From positions 3,162,001-3,226,000 of the forward strand of contig JAZGTN010000005.1 of the NCBI GenBank assembly GCA_037783415.1: a stretch of 64,000 bases of DNA, written 5' to 3'. Under the pieces are notes generated by a model. That model was given only the letters and a program-made list of their open reading frames with translations, made no database searches and had not been told where the DNA came from. The translations under genes and the position numbers were made by a program. Positions within the stretch are counted from its first letter, which is position 1; each line of letters opens with the position of its first letter. Source of the stretch: Leptasterias polaris (lineage: Eukaryota > Echinodermata > Asteroidea > Forcipulatida > Asteriidae). Shown here piece after piece: positions 22,695 through 34,335 of this stretch.

Positions 22695-25600
22695 GTAAGT
22701 TAAAAATGTAAGCATACTTGTTGATAGGCTTATAATGTGGTGCACTTTATCTGGGTCAGATTTGACCCGGCCGGATTCTGGGTCCCAAGGGGCCTGACGC
22801 ATTCCTGGATCAGATGACCCGGAATCTGTGTCTAAATGACCCCCCTAAATGGGTCAAACTCACGCAGAATCCGAATTGAAATCCCACTGTTCACCACTTT
22901 CTGGGTCAGCACGACGGGCCTGGGACCCGGAATATGGCAATTCTGACCCTGAATCTTCTGGAGTGTGGTGTAAAGACGGTGTTTTATCTTCATTTTGCAG
23001 TGTTTAAATTCACTCAATTGAGACTTGGTTTTAATCTCATTAATATCTTAAACATACAGTTCCCAAACAGTAAACAGCTCTGCGACTATATTGGAAGGAA
23101 CAGCAACCGATCGTGGCAATTCCTGCTACCCAAGTCATCAAGTGTGCCCGTGTACAATGTTTGAACACTATAACAATAGTATGATAACATTTATGACTAG
23201 CCGTGGCTGACACGTGTATAACCCCGGAACAGAATACAAAGGGTATAATATGGGTCCATCCAGTCGTTTGTTGACATAAATACAAGTATTGCTATAGACT
23301 TATCTAAAATTAAATATTAATGGAACGATGGTTAGTTCTGGCAAATTCTTTATCTTGGTTATTTTTGTAAAGGGTATTCGCTGACCCCTAATTATGGTCA
23401 AGACGTTCAGTTGAAGTTCATAAGGAGAGCTTTGAAAACAAACTGATTTCATTTCATTTCATTTCATTTCATTTCTTTTATTTGTCTCAAATCGTGGCCC
23501 GGAGGCCAAATTCCAAAAGACAATAACATTAAAACAATAATATAATAGTAAAAATAGAAATAGTAGTAGAAAAAAAAAAATAGTAAAAATAGCAAAATGC
23601 TAGGCAAGAAAAACATACAAATTATCGTAAACTAAAAACACAAAACCAGGGAGACAAAACAATACGCTAAGAAAAATCACGCAGGGCCAGCATTTAAAAT
23701 GTTAATGAAGTAAGGGATGGGACTTTGTTGGAAGCGCTTGGTTCTAATAGGGAATTGAGTTATGTGGTTACTGTTCCTTAGGTTCCTACCATGACTTGCT
23801 AGCCTCGTAGGGGGGAGCAAGTGAGAGGTTCTTGAATTAGCACCAAGTGTTTTAGCAAATTTTAAGCAATGTGCGACCCTTCTACTATCTAGTGCATCCA
23901 AGTTACATAGATTGAGCACATCCAAGTATGAAGTGTACTGAATCCCCATGATGGTCCTACAAGCTCGTTTCTGTATCCTTTCAAGATCATCAGTTTGCTT
24001 TTTGATTAACAAACAAACAAACAAACAAACAAACACCCCCAACAACCCAACAAACAAACAAACAAACAAACACCCCAACAAACACCCCAACAAACAAACA
24101 AACAAACAAACAACCCAACAAACAAACAAACAAACAAACACCACCACCACAACAACAAAACACGAGGTGCAACATACAAAAATTAATGTGGTATCGTAAA
24201 GTCATTAGCTATGTTACTTGAGCTTGTGAGAAAGTGTTTTACGACTTACAAAATTTGTATGGAACTTTGTAAAGATTGTATTTTGGTGGTAGTTTTTTGT
24301 TTTGATTCCCACTTAATTGTTGTGGTGTTATTGGGCCCTTTTCGACAGCATGGCTTTTTTGAAAACGCATGGTTTCGGTACTGGGCCTTCAAATAGACGG
24401 ACGGAGGAGTCCAAGCCCAAGACGTTGTTTCGAAAAGGACTTGTGTCGTAATTACAAATGCAGAACCAATTATGTGGTTTTGCCCAGCTCCATGCACATC
24501 CAAGACCGATGGGATTGGCTGATGAGCTCAAATTCTTGCGCGCTGATCGGCATATGCGCACAATCACAGCGTGTGGACACACGATATGAACTGCATAGAG
24601 GCTCCATGGATATTGTAAAACGATATTTTCAAACCAATTTTGTCGGAAGTATGTTGCAATCTTGCCCAGTTTATGTTGCAAGGGTAAGAATTGCACTAAA
24701 CTTTTTTGAAATTGATCTACACGATAGAGCCACATTATAGTGGTCGAATCTTTCGTAAACAGGAAGTATTAAGGAGACGGGGTTATTAGATCAGGGGAAT
24801 GGTCTAATGTGCACGCAGCCCATCCCAGCGCCTTGGACGAGACGCTGGGATCGAGTGAAATTGTTGGTATGATGACTTTGTCCATCTTTGTTGGTGATTC
24901 CACAGATGATTCTGACCCACCGGAGATCGGCAAAGTCTTACTCATGAAAGACGAGGATAGAGGAGGACTGAAGATCGTGGTTGTCATGAACACCACGTTC
25001 GGTGAGAGATGACAATATTGACAATATTTGCATTTATTATCCATGCATCCCTTGTTTACAAAAAAGAATTACCTTATTCAGGCCTTAATCAAGGGCACTT
25101 CTTGACAGGTGATACTTACACTTGTCACAATGGGATATTTAACATTATGTGTCTCAATTTTCAAATCAATTACAATTCAAGAGTTATAAAAAAATAACAA
25201 CCGAAATGAGAGGGATACCAGTTACAACTTGTACATGATTGTGACATGGTAGTTTGGCTGGTATCCTTATTCTGGTAAGCATATTAAGTTTGTTTCGCTG
25301 AGCTAGCTCTGAGCTTTTAGCAGCTCTACGAATTAAAGGTCAATTGTGTTGTTCTGAGCATGCGCGGCACATTTCTGAGAACAATGGAATTTATTATGGC
25401 TGTTGATTTACCTGGTAGGTTTGCTGCCACCTAGCGTCCACTCAAAATTAGTATCCCAATGTTTTACCTAAAATAATTGTATTTACGTTGTTTTATAGAT
25501 GAGCCAGTGGAGTACGGTTTCATCTTCGTGTCTGTGATGTATGGAGACATGAACTTTTATGAGAAGAACATGGATATCTGCACGCTGTATGAGGACGATG

Positions 25601-28411
25601 AGCCCAACCCGGACGAGGAGAGAGACACCTTTTTTGACTGCCCAATGGAAGACGGTTTGTTTTATCACGTTGTTTCCGTTTTTTAACTCGGTGTGATTTC
25701 AGAACGTTGATTATACCAAGCAAGCCTCAGTTGGCGATTAGGGATGTCCGGTGCCCGTGTTTTCCGCCATAACTGGGACGCAAATATTCCCATCGTTTTC
25801 TGTTGTTGTTGTAAACAGCTCCAACTATAGACCTTGTGCATCTACGTCACAGATCGCACACGTGCTTTTCAAACTGCCATTTTCGTGATCAGGTCAACAT
25901 ATGAAAAGTACACGCGATTGAGATTGGAGCGGGAACTATGTTACTATTTTCAGAAACTGAAAACTATTAAGGGGACTATAATGTTCCCCGATGAATGCAT
26001 GTATCAAGCTTACTTGAAGATATATATTTTTTTAAATAAGCGCACAAAACTTCTCAACACATGTTTTAGCCTCAATATTGTGTCTTGCTTAGGTCGATAG
26101 CTAAATAACGGGTGTTACACGCAACTCAAATACGCAATGGTCATCACCAAAAAGACTGCACTGGCCGGTGACGTCATGTGAACAAGGTCTTCTGATGCCA
26201 TTGTGACAAGCTCTATGCTGATCCGAATTTTAGCGGCTACAGTTACGGCTACGATTGTTGCATGCATAAGGGTGTTGCAAGGACGTCCTTCTTTTTTAAC
26301 GCACGATGACGCGGATATCTAGCCGTATCCATCATAGTAGGGAGTCCGGCACTTTTCGGGTTTTTTCATAGGAACCCCACAAGTTTGCTATCATTGGAAA
26401 GATAATTTCAAGAGAAATCCAATGGTGTAAAAATCAGCTCATTAGCTGAAAGTATAGTTAAAGGCCCTGTACACTATTGGTAAGATCGAAAAACACAAAT
26501 GTTCACAGATTCACACATAACTTACACGATTTAAAGTAAGTAATGGTAGAAAGGGTTCCTTAAAATATGTCTGCCTAAAATGCTATCGTTTCTGAGAAAT
26601 GAGTAAAACAACAGTTTTTATCACGCGTGATAATAAACTCGATGTTTGAAACACAGAAAACATATAAGGTCTCTTTTCACTATTTTCTCGTGACCTCGAT
26701 GACCAATTGAGCTGAAATTTTCACAGGTTTGTTATTTCATGTATATGGTTAATCACACAAAACATGAACTTTGTTTGCGACTGTTTTGTCAGCTCTACCA
26801 ATCCTGTATAATACCTTTAAGTTATGGTTATTTGAAGCCTCAAATTAGGTGTTTTCAGTCTATTAGTGTTTTGCCTACGCAGGGTATATGTTCATATCAC
26901 AACATTTTCTGCTGTAGCCAGGTAGCCATTAATGTAGCAGCGATAACATATCCAGGTTTATTCTGTGATTGTACTTTAATTGTGATAGTACTTCAAAATG
27001 CTGGAGAGTTGTAGCGAGATGTTAATTAATCAACCACATACGCGAGCTATTTGCTAGTGGTATATTTTTTATAAATAGCAATATTTTGATTTAGAAAGTG
27101 ATGAATAGCAAAGATTGAAAGAAAATAATCCTAGCCGCCAATTCGGACACTGTCGTATTAGCCTGTGCCTCACGCCTATTGCGAGCGTAAACGCGTCCCA
27201 TCAGTAAATGGCCGGAACGCGTCCCAGTAAATGGCCGGAACGCGTCCCAGTAAATGGCCGGAACACGCTGGTACAGGACAAATGAAATTGAACCATAGGC
27301 CTATAATTAATTCTATTAGTTCAACTAGAATTGTATGGTCTAAGTAAAAAATGAAAATTACTAGATCGGGCTAGCCTTCCAAAATCAGCCCATTCCATCA
27401 TAACTATCTACCTGTAAATGCCTCGTGTGTGATATGGCCCTTCCCTTCGTACACTGTCCCAAACCTTTAAAGGAAACAAAATCACACAATTAACATTCAA
27501 AATACGCGTTAGGCTTTAATAGCAAAGAAACCACAATCTTTTTGCCAGGAGGAGGGGCACTTACGGCCAATTAAAACGATAGTTTCTGCTTGCATTTTTC
27601 TTTAAAAAGCACCCTGTTAGCGCTGCTATTATTCACTATTGTGTTTTAAAGGACAATGCAATCTGACGAGGATGTACAAACAAAATAGGCCTACATTGTC
27701 TGCGTGTTAATAAAAAAACATTTTTAAAACATTGAAATTATTACATAAAAGCTTAGAAAGTTTAACATTAAATTTTTGTAATTTGTTAATCTCAAACGTC
27801 CAGATTTGAAATGGGGGCACTGACATCAATTGGGGTTGTGGTGCCCCGTGCACCTGCCTTTTACTTAGTATACGCCACTGGTTAGTTGTGTATTGGTGTC
27901 GGTATAATATTACTCTTGTTATATTTTCATCTTGTACAGAATGTCTCAAATGAAGCAGACGACGGAGGCCATAGCATTGTGGAAGCATTTTTACAAAATG
28001 TCTCTAAGCAATATTCTTTTGCCGACCTCTCCATTTTGTACAACACACCGTCAAACATGTCACAAAGTTCCTTGCATTTAACAATTGTCGTATTTTGGTG
28101 TATGCAGGAAACAAGTACTACATGAAGGAACTCCATATTCCATTCTACGTTCCCAGTGTAAGTTTCGTTATCCAATCAAACATTTTTCTCCCTTAAAAAA
28201 TAAAAATATAAACAAACAATTTCCTTTTGCATGTGAAAGTTTACCTTTGCAAAAATAAAGTGTAATTTGTTGAATCCCCCCTTGAAGACTTTCAATTAGT
28301 TAACCAATTTAGTTTTCTTTGTTACTACAGGGTCATTTCAGGGCGAAAGCAAAGCTAACGGACCAGGCGGATAGAACCGTCCTCTGTGCGTCGGCCGATA
28401 TTACGTTATGA
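22046..28411 (+). CDS. Membrane-anchored GM2-activator-like (ML domain) protein, five exons
   Basis: Exons 22046-22694, 24795-25001, 25499-25654, 28108-28157 and 28331-28411 join in phase (1,1,1,0) into 1143 nt, 380 residues. Residues 8-27 form one hydrophobic segment after a basic N-terminus (type II anchor or uncleaved signal). Residues about 30-190 are a polar, Asp/Asn/Ser-rich stalk. From FDWDQW (about 196) on it resembles the ganglioside GM2 activator: an N-terminal FxWD motif, CPMEDG matching CPFKEG, then a PSGHFRAKAKL-like strand and a last Cys near the C-terminus. Four cysteines (216, 313, 333, 373) would suit first-last and middle-pair disulfides. Family function is binding or presenting a lipid; the substrate here is unknown. 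Exons 2-5 recur at 53429-57053. Confidence 0.72.
22740..22950. repeat. Degenerate GGGTCA/TGACCC repeat cluster
   Basis: Repeated CTGGGTCA and TGACCCGGAATC motifs in both orientations in intron 1 of the ML-domain gene. The same kind of cluster occurs at 39595-39735 and 42600-43075. Confidence 0.65.
23447..24003 (-). mobile_element. 5'-truncated non-LTR retrotransposon (LINE) 3' end
   Basis: A minus-strand frame (stop near 23677) has a typical CR1/L2-like reverse-transcriptase C-terminus: LERIQKRACRTIMG, YTSYLDVLNLCNLDALDSRR, ASHGRNLRNS and PIPYFINILN. The 3' end is a (GAAAT)n tail at about 23449-23477. The 5' side stops at a (CAAA)n array. Duplication copy 2 starts inside this frame. Confidence 0.85.
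24008..24143. repeat. (CAAA)n / CCCAACA microsatellite
   Basis: Same compound unit as at 7809-8047, directly at the 5' truncation of the LINE; repeated at about 52642-52777. Confidence 0.92.
24795..25001 (+). CDS. ML-domain gene exon 2
   Basis: AG acceptor at 24793-24794 and GTGAGA donor at 25002. Reads GEWSNVHAAHPSALDETL and ends GLKIVVVMNTTF plus one base. Two bases complete the Gly codon started in exon 1. Confidence 0.75.
25499..25654 (+). CDS. ML-domain gene exon 3
   Basis: TTTTATAG acceptor. Reads DEPVEYGFIFVSVMYGDM, MDICTLYEDDEPN and FFDCPMEDG. The donor is GTTTGT. This is the most GM2-activator-like exon and is repeated exactly in the second copy. Confidence 0.8.
26458..26820. mobile_element. 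TTAAAGG-type MITE
   Basis: Starts TTAAAGGCCCTGTACACTA and ends TCCTGTATAATACCTTTAA, with the central palindrome TTATCACGCGTGATAA. It lies in intron 3 of the ML-domain gene. Its duplicate is at 55092-55454. Confidence 0.85.
27190..27264. repeat. 23-bp minisatellite, about 3 copies
   Basis: Repeats of AACGCGTCCCAGTAAATGG plus CCGG; also present in the second copy near 55824-55898. Confidence 0.9.
28108..28157 (+). CDS. ML-domain gene exon 4 (50 bp)
   Basis: TATGCAG acceptor and GTAAGT donor. Encodes GNKYYMKELHIPFYVPS, in phase with exon 3. An open tract lies immediately 5' of it, but it carries a stop in the phase set by exon 3, so the TATGCAG site is preferred. Confidence 0.72.
28331..28411 (+). 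CDS. ML-domain gene exon 5 with stop
   Basis: TACTACAG acceptor, then GHFRAKAKLTDQADRTVLC, six more residues and TGA. The Cys here is the fourth of the domain. An AATAAA at 28648-28653 inside the following microsatellite is a possible polyadenylation signal. Confidence 0.75.
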   Translation, partial: GHFRAKAKLTDQADRTVLCASADITL

Positions 28412-28462
28412 GCGATTGGAAACTATCATTTTGATTCAGAAGAAATGTCAGTGCTGCAATCC

Positions 28463-28673
28463 AAACAAACAAACAAACAAACAAACAAACAAACAAACAC
28501 CCCAACACCCCAACAAACAAACAAACAAACAAACAACCCAACACACATACAAACAAACAACCCAACAACCCAACAACCCAACAACCCAACAAACAAACAA
28601 ACAACCCAACAAACAAACAACCCAACAAACAAACAAACAAACAAACAAATAAACAGACAGACAGACGACCCAA
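28463..28673. repeat. (CAAA)n / CCCAACA microsatellite after the ML-domain gene
   Basis: Starts about 50 bp after the stop codon. Its counterpart at about 57103-57305 has a different unit order, showing fast change between the copies. Confidence 0.92.
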
Positions 28674-29353
28674 CACCCCAACTTAGCATGAACAAAAATG
28701 AAAGCAACACAATGTTACAAACTTTTTAATATGTTATATCTGTCTTTAATATGTTTTTGAATGAAATTTTAAAAAAAAATTACGAAAAGTGCAAATGCAG
28801 AACGGTATGTTTTTCTGAAAAGGAGATTAAAAACTTGGATTAGAGCGTGTGATGAGAGAGGATTATGGTATTTTTTAATGATATTTAAATGATGAATTTT
28901 AAGTAATCTCTCACAAGTATATGCAAGTTTAATTCCAAAGCCTATGCAATGCAGATAATAATTGAATACATTTTGGTGCTGGATGTGTGGCGTGGTGTAC
29001 CGGTACCCCCCTCCTATTGTGTTTTGAAAGTCCATTGAGTTCTGGGAATCTCAGGAATTCTTTTATAGAGGAATTTAGGGGGTACTTCTGTACAAGAGGG
29101 AAATGGTGCACGTGTGCGGGGGGGCGCCCTGTGCCACATGTCCGGCATGAGTATGTACTCCTTGACTCGTGTCTCTGTAATTAATTTTTTTCACAATGGG
29201 ATTAGAGTGTTTTAATTTGGAAGTCAGTGAAGATACTCATATGAGTTGTAAACTTTACAAATTTTCTTGCTAGGGTGGTCTGTGGGTGTTGATTTCATGG
29301 ACACATAAATGAATACAAGTAATTGACTCATGCATGTTATTGTGTCGGTTATT

Positions 29354-29695
29354 ATGTACACCATTGTTAATTGTCAAAGACCAGTATCCACATTGAGGTG
29401 ACAAAACATAATTATACATGAAATAACAAACCTGTGAAAGTTTCAGCTAAATCGGTCTTCGGGAGTCATAAGAAAACAGTGAAAAAACACCTTAGGCCTA
29501 CTGTTTCAAACATCGGATTTTATCACGCGTGATAAAGACTAATTGTCTGCACATTTCTAAAAGTTATAGCATTTCAAGCTAAACCATTTCAAGTGAAGTT
29601 TTCCCACCTTGACCGTCTTTATACAATGTAAGTTATGTGCAAATCTGTGAACAAGTTATATTTTCAATCTTACCAATGTTGTACACACTCTTTAA
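29354..29695. mobile_element. TTAAAGG-type MITE, diverged
   Basis: Shares AACAAACCTGTGAAAGTTTC, the central TTATCACGCGTGATAA palindrome and the TACACACTCTTTAA end with the other family members. Its duplicate is at about 58083-58418. Confidence 0.7.
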
Positions 29696-31053
29696 CATCT
29701 GAATGTTCTTTTTTGTAGTGTTGTATAAGTCTGAATTTTGTAGTTGTTTTATTACGTAATAAGTGGCCCTAAACCATGATCTGCCCCATTGGTGTTCTTT
29801 TTGTAGGGTTTGCTGATATCACGAGCGTTTTAACTCTTGTAAGAGTTACCATCCGATGTGACTTTTGTTCACTTCAGCACGTTATATGATACACAAATAA
29901 ATAAATAATGTATTTAATAAATTATGTGCATGTGCAGTAATGCTTCCTCCCATTCAAGTTAATAAACAAACGTTTTAAAATGGTGTTGTTACTGGTAGAA
30001 AGCTGACACTGCAGCGTTAAAAAACTAGCTTAGGCTTATCTCATATTTCCCCCAGATTTAATTGTCAAATTTTAAATATAGTTATGCCAGGAAGGTACCC
30101 CTTTAGGCCTATTAAGCTCCTTAATTATTATGCAATGTTTTTTTCCCCATTTGAGCTTACAGTATTGATATTCGTTTTAGAAACAATTCGGCAGTTTGTA
30201 TCCTCCAAAATTTGAATCTGAAAAACGTTTCTGTCAGAAACGTTTCACAGATTGTTTTATCCAATGACGGATTATTCTTCCTGCGTGGACAAAACCGTTC
30301 CAGATATTCGGTGGTGTCTGAAAACGCTACCACCTTTTGAAATTGAATTTTCACTCGATAGTTGTATTGCATAATATGTCTACATTTATATTAATTAATA
30401 TAATTGAACGGTTCCAAAAACAACAAAATGCATACTTATCCTTAACCTATGGCAACATCTTGTCGGCAGCAACCAACCAAACAAGCCCCTCGCTGAAGGG
30501 TTGTATTAACAAAATAGCCTAATAGTACAATTAAAATAATAAATAATCTGTGTCAACCTGACATGACAGAAAATCCGTTTTGTTAAGCAAACTGCTGTGT
30601 TATACACCCCGACCCCTGTGACATGGAACGGCCAAATCCCTTAAAAAAACAATATTTACCCAGCTATTTGACAGGTCTAGCATGTTATTATATCCATGTG
30701 TTCAATTACCGTATGAGCTCTTGATCATTGTTACAATAATCTCAAGGGCTGTTATCTTTACCATTTGTATAACCTTTTTTTATCGGTAAAATAAACGACA
30801 ATGTTTTTTAAATCTCGGTGTTCTATTTGTTTTGAGTTTTGATTGTCCAGGGACTGAACATAGATTGGATAGGATGATGGCAAGTGCGTTACGCAATCGT
30901 TGTGCCACAACTTGTGGGAGCAGGAGGAGGGGGGGGGGGGGGCGTGTAGGTTGCATGCAAGGGCTGATCCTCGCATTTACCAATGATCTGAGAATGATCC
31001 GAGTTTTTTTTTTTGCATTTTGGCGCTTCTTATATTTAATGGCTCTCATGTGC

Positions 31054-31275
31054 CACGTCATTCTGTGACGTGAATTTCATGGATCTTAAGTACGACCTGG
31101 GTCATTGCATGCCGTGCATGTGCACACAGCCTGAGCAACACCGCCCCTCCCCCTCTCCCATGATCGATTAACTCTTGAGGGCGCCCTATCTCCTGTTTAC
31201 TTTTGTCACCTGTGTGTGATGTCGACGTGTACGCCAGTTCACCGTACCGAAAGCTTTGGAACGGAAGGAGGTATG
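31054..31275 (+). promoter_or_regulatory. TRIQK: Possible TRIQK promoter / non-coding first exon
   Basis: CACGTCA and TGACGTG at 31054-31072 form an inverted pair of CRE/ATF-like sites. About 200 bp downstream, GGAAGGAG followed by GTATGT at 31271 could be the donor of a 5' UTR exon joining the acceptor at 32337. Both are kept in the second copy. Motif evidence only. Confidence 0.3.
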
Positions 31276-32349
31276 TCGTCTGCTCAGTTTATGATTTCAA
31301 AAAGACTTGTTTTAAGAAGTACTAACTACTATCGTATGTGTAGCACCGCACAAATATTGAATTGTGAAATGTAACGATATTCGGAAAGTTTGCCGATTCT
31401 TAAAGCCAACTTTTCACTCACGACCATCGCAAAACTTAAAGCAAAAACCAGACAATCTTTTTTAAAAAACGTTACAGTTACTCGTCGTGTACATTTTTGT
31501 GGATGACTGTGTCGAGTAATAATTATAACCAATAATTATAAGTATAACCGGTAGTAACACTCGAGTAGCAGTAGTGGTTGACAATGCCCATTTTAATTCA
31601 CACAGACAAACTCTTACGGGAAAACTTGGTTAACTTTTACATTTGGGAGTACTAAACAATAAATTATTCATAACCCTGAAAACTGCACGGAAATTCAAAT
31701 TGCCATTTCCCTTATGGTTCTACATGTATGATGTATGATCTACGACTGAGGTACTACTACTAGCCCCACTTGTGTGGCCAAGCTGAATCCTCCACACACA
31801 TGACACAAGTGGGGCTATATACGTACGACGAGTACTAGCCTACCTCCCTACATAGGACGGGAGATGACCCTGAAGTCTGGAACAATACTGGTCATGCAGG
31901 GACCACAGGTTTATCGCAATTATGAACGTACAGCAAGGCCAGGGGGTCTTTAGTCTTGCTGTGCTTTGATTGGGCTTTGCAGGCCGGATGCCAAATTCAG
32001 TTATGATTACTGTGATTGTTATGCCAACTCTGTCATGAGAATTTCAGTTGAATTAAATATATGACACTCATATATTGGGTAAAATAATACGCTATCCTGA
32101 GGTATGATAAATCTCTTTAATTCATATTTGTGTGATGGAGACAGTGATGAATGACATATTTAAGATGTCTTCCTGGAATGGAATTATGGGAAACCTAGCG
32201 TGGATGGTGCTTGATTTAATTTCAATTTTAAAAGAATTAGTAAAACGAATTGACTGAGAAGTTAATAAACCAAGAATTTACGGGGCACCTGTCACAAATA
32301 CAATGAAGAAATGTGAATGATGTTACTTTGTTCCTAGGTCTCATTTACC

Positions 32350-32496
32350 ATGGGGAAGAAAGATGCTCAGAAAAGTCAGCTTTCTGTTGACCAGTACCGG
32401 AAGAACATCGGCAAGCAGGATTACAAAAAGAGCAAGAAGGATCTGCACCGGTCAAAGCGAGTGGCGGAACGACGGAAGACTAACACCGTCTTTAGG
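32350..32496 (+). CDS. TRIQK: TRIQK coding exon 1
   Basis: 49 codons from ATG to TVFR, then a GTGAGG donor. Holds the QxxK motif cluster and a very basic tail. Confidence 0.9.
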
Positions 32497-34112
32497 GTGA
32501 GGATTGGTTGACGTGTTTCAACTTTTAAAAAGTGTCCATTGATTGTGTACAGATTTGAATGTGTTAAGGATGCAGTGTGCTGTCCCGCACACCTGAATTA
32601 TGGCTCCACCAACCAACCCAAACACTACCTACGTACAGGTGAATTACCGTACAGGTAGGACCTATGTATGCAACTTTTCAGCTGATTTTCCTTTCCCCCC
32701 TTCTGTTTAAAGTGCTAATTCAAAAACATGAAAGACCCTGCAGAAATGTTTGTGTGCTATGCAGTGTCCTCATTTTTCGAAATACACAGTTGCATGTTTG
32801 TACCTGTGCTTTACTGGGTTTAAACAATATTTCTACCTCAACAATGTGTCTGCTCATACTCCCTTATCCATTATTGCTACAGAACCCAGAAACAAATTCT
32901 CTTCTGGTTTTCAATTATCTCAAATATATACAAATCTCAGAATGCTTGAATACCTAAGTAGACTAGATTTTAAATTTTAATTAGTCACCAGTTGTTAACT
33001 AGGTTCACTAGTTGTTGGAGATTAAAATTATGTTCAAAATTCTCAAGAAGTGATTGTGACAAAAGCAAGTTGAGCTTACCAGATATGCAACTTTTCAGCT
33101 GATCTCGTCTATTTGAATAGATCATTGAAAAACACTTAAAATAATGTACAAAGTTATCTGTCCTTTGCAATTTCCTTTCTTTTTTTTGCAATATAAACAA
33201 ATGTTCACATCTGATTTACTTAACTTGCCTTCTGGTTCTTCTCTAAACCTCCACTTCCAACAGATTCTGACAGGGTGTCATCCCCCCCCCCCCCCCCCCC
33301 CCCCCCCCTAACATTTTTTTAAATTATAATAACGTTAATAAAAAACATATAAACAAATAAATTAATTAATAAATAAATAAAAATAAATAAACATATAAAA
33401 ATGATAACATTTGCAACCCTTTTACATAATAATATGCATCAAATCTGACTTAGTAGTTTGTAAACACCTTTACAAATAATATTCTTACCTTATGCATGTT
33501 CCAAAACCAAAGACATCGGATGAATAGGCTGGCTTCTTTTCATATTATCTGCACATTTGCTGTTGAAGCACACAGGGAATCCAATCAGGATCCTGATCAA
33601 TGCAAATTGAATGAATATTAAAAGTCAAGTTTTGTTTTTCTCCATTGGCCGTTTTTGTCATGAAGGAGATTTATCCCACCACTGGATTTTCCCAGAACCA
33701 TTCCACTCTTCTAAGAAGGTGTCATTACATGGTCATCATCTTAAACTGTTCCTTTCACATAGTGGAGCCAGAGCAGGGGGGTGCTGGAGCCCCTCCCCCT
33801 CCTCCACTCAGAACCATTGTCTCCGCTCTTGCTCCTGGAAACAAGATTTAAAAAATGCACAAATGAATGGTTCGATACAAAAATAGCCTCCCTCAAATGA
33901 TGTCTTTCCCCCCTGCTTGCCCCCCCCCCCTCCCAATTGAAAATGTCTGGTTATGACGCTGCTTTCACACCATGCATGGCTTCAAATCTTAACTACATTT
34001 TGTTTATCTCTTTGTCTTCTGAAAGGACTCGATGCTCGTCTTGCTTGCCCTGTGTGCCGTGATGTGCCTTGTTTACATGTTCTTCTATCTCCAGATGCCT
34101 TCAGAGTCGTGA
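32350..34112 (+). CDS. TRIQK: TRIQK, small single-pass ER membrane protein; complete, two exons
   Basis: TRIQK proteins are about 86-residue ER membrane proteins named for three QxxK/R motifs. Exons 32350-32496 and 34026-34112 join in phase 0 to 77 residues. Exon 1 starts MGKKDAQKSQLSVDQYRK and continues NIGKQDYKKSKKDL, close to vertebrate VDQYRKQIGKQDYKK. Two motifs are intact (QYRK at 15, QDYK at 23); the middle one is NIGK instead of QIGK. Exon 2 is the membrane span: DSMLVLLALCAVMCLVYMFF, then YLQMPSES and stop. An AG acceptor at 32336-32337 lies 12 bp before the ATG, so there is a 5' UTR intron. The cellular role is not well defined. A second copy with the same protein lies at 61069-62817. 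Confidence 0.9.
33283..33308. repeat. Poly-C tract in TRIQK intron
   Basis: About 26 consecutive C residues; shorter at the duplicate position (about 61994-62006). It is followed by (AAAT)n-like sequence. Confidence 0.9.
34026..34112 (+). CDS. TRIQK: TRIQK coding exon 2 with stop
   Basis: 28 codons plus TGA after a CTGAAAG acceptor; encodes the transmembrane helix and a short acidic-polar tail. Confidence 0.88.
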   Translation, partial: DSMLVLLALCAVMCLVYMFFYLQMPSES

Positions 34113-34329
34113 TTAACACCCACCCCCCATGAGATACCAAGATGTTCGATTCAGTAACTGTGACTACAGCTCCAGCTGCTTTGCAATCAGGATTTGTTTC
34201 ACACAGTAATCCAAGGCTGAACATCATGGTTCAAGTCCGGATTTTTTTTTTTTTTTGAAGGAGGTACCCTCCTAAGTGTATACCCCCTGCAGGCCGTTCA
34301 GCTCCTGAGCTACTCATCCCCCTTTGATG

Positions 34330-34335
34330 AATAAA
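34330..34335 (+). terminator. TRIQK: Polyadenylation signal candidate for TRIQK
   Basis: AATAAA 218 bp after the TRIQK stop; preserved at 63059-63064 in the second copy. Confidence 0.5.

Larger units (their letters stand above)
28674..32337. other. Between the ML-domain gene and TRIQK coding exons
   Basis: Probable 3' UTR, a TTAAAGG-type MITE at 29354-29695, AT-rich sequence, and a poly-G run at about 30927-30942. A hairpin with 15-bp arms TAGCCCCACTTGTGT lies at 31761-31817. No recognisable coding exon. Confidence 0.45.
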
